Assembly: GCA_013153915.1 (NCBI GenBank)
Contig: JAADDL010000111.1
Coordinates: 1-8,638 of the forward strand
Origin: Campylobacterota bacterium
GTDB taxonomy: Bacteria; Campylobacterota; Campylobacteria; Campylobacterales; JALSKU01
Direction of reading: 5' to 3'
DNA: 8,638 nucleotides
The stretch's first letter is position 1. Every line of letters starts with the position of its first letter. Shown here piece after piece: positions 6,740 to 8,638 of the stretch. A program made the position numbers and the translations under genes. The notes beneath the pieces were generated by a model. It saw only the letters and a list, made by a program, of their open reading frames with translations. It made no database searches and was not told the origin of the DNA.

Positions 6740-7084
6740 TTACCTCTTTTTTATCTTGCAGTCGCTTATGCTGATAATCAAACCTTTATCTTTTACATTA
6801 TCGGGCTTGGGAGAAAAGGTCATAGTGCCGCTTAGATATGAGAATGTTTTATTGTTTACCAAAACGCCTCCCGTGCAGACAAGATCTCTATTTTGCATAA
6901 AAGCTTCCAATTTTTTCATATTTAAAGCCTCTTTTTTCTCCACATCCTTTTCATACAAGTATCCGGTAGCCACAAGGAGTACCAGCAAGATACTAAAGAG
7001 GGCTTTTATGCGTGGCGTTATAGACTCGTTAGAGTAGATAAGAAGCAAGATAGTAATCACTATCAAGAAAAGGATAATTCTCAT
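6740..7084 (-). CDS. Small two-helix membrane protein of unknown function
   Basis: The function is not recognised. The 114-residue product begins with a hydrophobic stretch at about 3-17, a short loop SNESITPRIK, and a second hydrophobic stretch at about 28-44. A charged linker (EKDVEKKEALNMKK, 45-58) and a soluble tail of about 55 residues follow. The tail has two cysteines, C70 in DLVCTGG and C109 in ISDCKIKKR, and a beta-rich pattern between them, so a disulphide or metal site is possible if the tail is periplasmic; topology is not clear from charge alone. The ATG overlaps the murC TGA as ATGA and has GGGGAG four bases upstream. From memory, a small membrane protein occupies this same slot between murC and mutS2 in C. 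jejuni and H. pylori, which suggests a conserved family and a real gene. Confidence 0.85.
   Translation of the reverse strand: MRIILFLIVITILLLIYSNESITPRIKALFSILLVLLVATGYLYEKDVEKKEALNMKKLEAFMQNRDLVCTGGVLVNNKTFSYLSGTMTFSPKPDNVKDKGLIISISDCKIKKR
6743..6748 (-). promoter_or_regulatory. Shine-Dalgarno supporting TTG start of mutS2
   Basis: AAGAGG lies six bases before the TTG and is formed by the final Lys-Arg codons of the upstream gene, directly before its TAA. This favours the TTG start and predicts coupling between the two genes. Confidence 0.75.
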
Positions 7085-8394
7085 CCGACTCCCCTAAGCT
7101 GATAGGTCAAATCTCCTGCTCCGAAACCTATGATAAGTTCGCTCTCAAGCTTCTCGATACAACTATCGTTCTTTATAAGCTCTATCTTATCATCTTCTCT
7201 TTTGACTTTATCGGCAAACTTAGGTTTATATCTTTTGAAAATTTCTTCAAAATCTATATCCACTTTACTCTCTCCCGCACTCCAAACGGGCAGTATAGTA
7301 AGTTCGTTCGCCTCTTTAAAACATGTTTTAAATTTTTCAAGATTATCAAGCACTCTTGAGTATTTATGAGGTTGCCAAATAACCCTTATATTTTTATATC
7401 CCATCAATTTAGCATAATTTCTTGCGGATTTTAAAGTCACTTCTATCTCGGTAGGATGATGAGCGTAGTCATCTACGATAGCTCTTTTTTCATCACTTAA
7501 AAGTATGTCAAATCTCTTTTTTATCCCTCTATAATCTTTCAACCTCTCTCTTATAAAATCAGCGTCATACCCAAGCGCCAAACCCGCCAATATAACCAAA
7601 GAGGCGTCTAACGCTATATGGTCTCCAAGCCCAAATACCGTAAACTCGCCAAAATCTTTCAACTCAAAAAGAGTGTACGGCTTGGCATCTTTTACAATAT
7701 ATCTTATATTTTTGATATCTTTGGAGGGATAAAGTTTTATAGTCTTTAAGTCTAAACTTTTCAAAAACTCATCTTCCGCATTTACCACTCTAATCTTTGC
7801 TATCTTTAAAAACTTTTCATACGCTCCGTAAAATCTATCCAAATCATGCCCGTAGTACTCCATATGTTCGGGTTCGCAATTTGTAACGATAGCCAAGTAG
7901 GGATTTGAGTTTAAAAAACTCTCATCGCTCTCATCGGCTTCAAAGACTATTTTATTACCTTTTACATATCTCATATTTGAGCCGAATTGATTGCTTTTTG
8001 CGCCTATTAGCATACTGGCATCTATCAAAGAGGCGAGTATGGCGCTTGTTGTACTTTTGCCATGAGCGCCGGCAACCGCATACACCTCTTTATCATGCAG
8101 TATGATTTTAAGAGCCTCTTTTCTGCTTAAGACATTCAAACCGAGCTCTACGGCTCTTTTATACTCAACATTATCCTTTTTTACTGCGGCGGAATATATA
8201 ACATAATCCAAATCGTTAGTAATATTTTTAAAATCGTGAGGTACAAAAACGCTTATACCCTCATCTCTTAACTCTTGAGTGATATCACTCTCTCTCATAT
8301 CCGACCCGCTTATGTCGTGTCCCTCTTTTTTCAAAAATCTCGCCATTGCCGAAAGCCCTATGCCTCCGATACCTATAAAATGAAATTTGCTCAA
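7081..8394 (-). CDS. murC: UDP-N-acetylmuramate–L-alanine ligase
   Basis: MurC is the cytoplasmic ATP-dependent ligase that adds L-Ala to UDP-MurNAc, the first stem-peptide step of peptidoglycan. The 437-residue product has the N-terminal UDP-binding loop FIGIGGIGLSA at 6-16, the ATP-binding loop AGAHGKSTT at 108-116 (often GTHGKTT), FEADESDESF at 151-160, EHMEYYGHD at 176-184, VDDYAHHPTEI at 307-317, WQPHKYSR at 340-347 and the C-terminal GFGAGD at 423-428. It is shorter than E. coli MurC (about 490), as I recall for Campylobacterota. The start is TTG at 8394-8392, overlapping the upstream TGA as TTGA with AAGGA nine bases before it. The next Met (residue 17) would lose the glycine loop, so TTG is required. 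Confidence 0.96.
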   Translation of the reverse strand: MSKFHFIGIGGIGLSAMARFLKKEGHDISGSDMRESDITQELRDEGISVFVPHDFKNITNDLDYVIYSAAVKKDNVEYKRAVELGLNVLSRKEALKIILHDKEVYAVAGAHGKSTTSAILASLIDASMLIGAKSNQFGSNMRYVKGNKIVFEADESDESFLNSNPYLAIVTNCEPEHMEYYGHDLDRFYGAYEKFLKIAKIRVVNAEDEFLKSLDLKTIKLYPSKDIKNIRYIVKDAKPYTLFELKDFGEFTVFGLGDHIALDASLVILAGLALGYDADFIRERLKDYRGIKKRFDILLSDEKRAIVDDYAHHPTEIEVTLKSARNYAKLMGYKNIRVIWQPHKYSRVLDNLEKFKTCFKEANELTILPVWSAGESKVDIDFEEIFKRYKPKFADKVKREDDKIELIKNDSCIEKLESELIIGFGAGDLTYQLRGVG

Positions 8395-8638
8395 CTCTTC
8401 TTATCCTTGATAAAATCTCTCAATCTTTTAAGCGCCTCTTTAGTCTTCTCTTCATCATACACAAGCGCTATTCTGACGCTGTTTTTGCCTTGATTGTCTC
8501 TTGAGAGAAAACTTCCGGGGATCACTTTTAGATTTTTCTTCTTATAAAGCTCTTTTGTAAACTCTATATCGTTTTGCACTTCAAGCCATATGTAAAATGT
8601 CGCTTCAGGCGGCTCAATACCTAAAAGCTCTTTTGCTA
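8391..8638 (-). CDS. dapC: Class I/II aminotransferase, C-terminal part; probable N-succinyldiaminopimelate aminotransferase
   Basis: The frame is open from the right window edge, giving the last 81 residues of a fold-type I PLP aminotransferase. The segment ATFYIWLEV, then LKVIPGSFLSRD and the block NSVRIALV match the C-terminal small domain. The arginine in VRIAL (residue 55 of the visible part) is the one that binds the substrate alpha-carboxylate. The PEATFYIW and VIPGSFLSR patterns resemble the proteobacterial DapC family, and dapE lies in the same block, so succinyl-diaminopimelate aminotransferase is the best guess. Other class I aminotransferases cannot be excluded without the N-terminal two thirds. 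The GTG at 8579 is an internal valine and not a start. The TGA stop overlaps the murC TTG. Confidence 0.75.
   Translation of the reverse strand, partial: AKELLGIEPPEATFYIWLEVQNDIEFTKELYKKKNLKVIPGSFLSRDNQGKNSVRIALVYDEEKTKEALKRLRDFIKDKKS
8404..8408 (-). promoter_or_regulatory. Shine-Dalgarno supporting TTG start of murC
   Basis: AAGGA lies nine bases before the TTG, within the 3' end of the aminotransferase gene. Spacing is on the long side but usable, and the TTGA overlap adds coupling with the upstream gene. Confidence 0.65.

Noticed and set aside
8391..8579. Short 62-residue gene starting at GTG 8579
   Set aside because: The reading frame continues upstream to the window edge with aminotransferase sequence (ATFYIWLE), so the GTG is an internal valine of a larger gene.
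1..8638. CRISPR array, insertion sequence, integrase site, tRNA or rRNA gene
   Set aside because: No spaced direct repeats, terminal inverted repeats, transposase motifs or RNA-gene signatures were seen; coding genes fill almost all of the window.

Overview
The window is a gene-dense, AT-rich stretch of bacterial chromosome in which every supported gene lies on the minus strand. The longest gap between genes is 77 bases. Gene content and order point to Campylobacterota (Epsilonproteobacteria). From memory, an aminotransferase – murC – small membrane protein – mutS2 series occurs in Helicobacter pylori, murC – small membrane protein – mutS2 with dapE close by occurs in Campylobacter jejuni, and rplU-rpmA-obg is a standard trio in the group. 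The promoter in front of rplU, a perfect TATAAT with T-rich tracts upstream and no evident -35 box, also fits this phylum. The genus cannot be fixed from sequence alone; a free-living Sulfurimonas- or Sulfurovum-type organism is a guess.

In transcription order (high to low coordinates), the first unit runs from the 3' end of a DapC-type aminotransferase (8638-8391), through murC, a two-helix membrane protein of unknown function, mutS2, dapE, ridA and a secreted alpha/beta-hydrolase, to a YqeM-like SAM methyltransferase ending at 1624. Junctions are 4-base overlaps, a 3-base gap or 9-base gaps, so the block looks like one translationally coupled operon. DapC and DapE are steps of succinylated diaminopimelate/lysine synthesis, and MurC adds L-Ala to UDP-MurNAc just before diaminopimelate is used in the peptidoglycan stem, so a cell-wall precursor theme runs through the first half.

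The second unit starts at a candidate sigma70-type promoter (-10 at 1611-1606) and carries rplU (L21), rpmA (L27) and obg, whose C-terminus runs off the left edge. A perfect 11-bp hairpin separates rpmA from obg. This unit serves assembly of the large ribosomal subunit.

The window is mostly housekeeping DNA. No mobile element, CRISPR array, RNA gene or clear defence system was seen. The items most worth a second look are the conserved unknown membrane protein between murC and mutS2, the overlapping ridA–hydrolase–methyltransferase trio (the hydrolase has an atypical GSSYS nucleophile elbow), the hairpin ahead of obg, and three TTG start codons at tightly coupled junctions.
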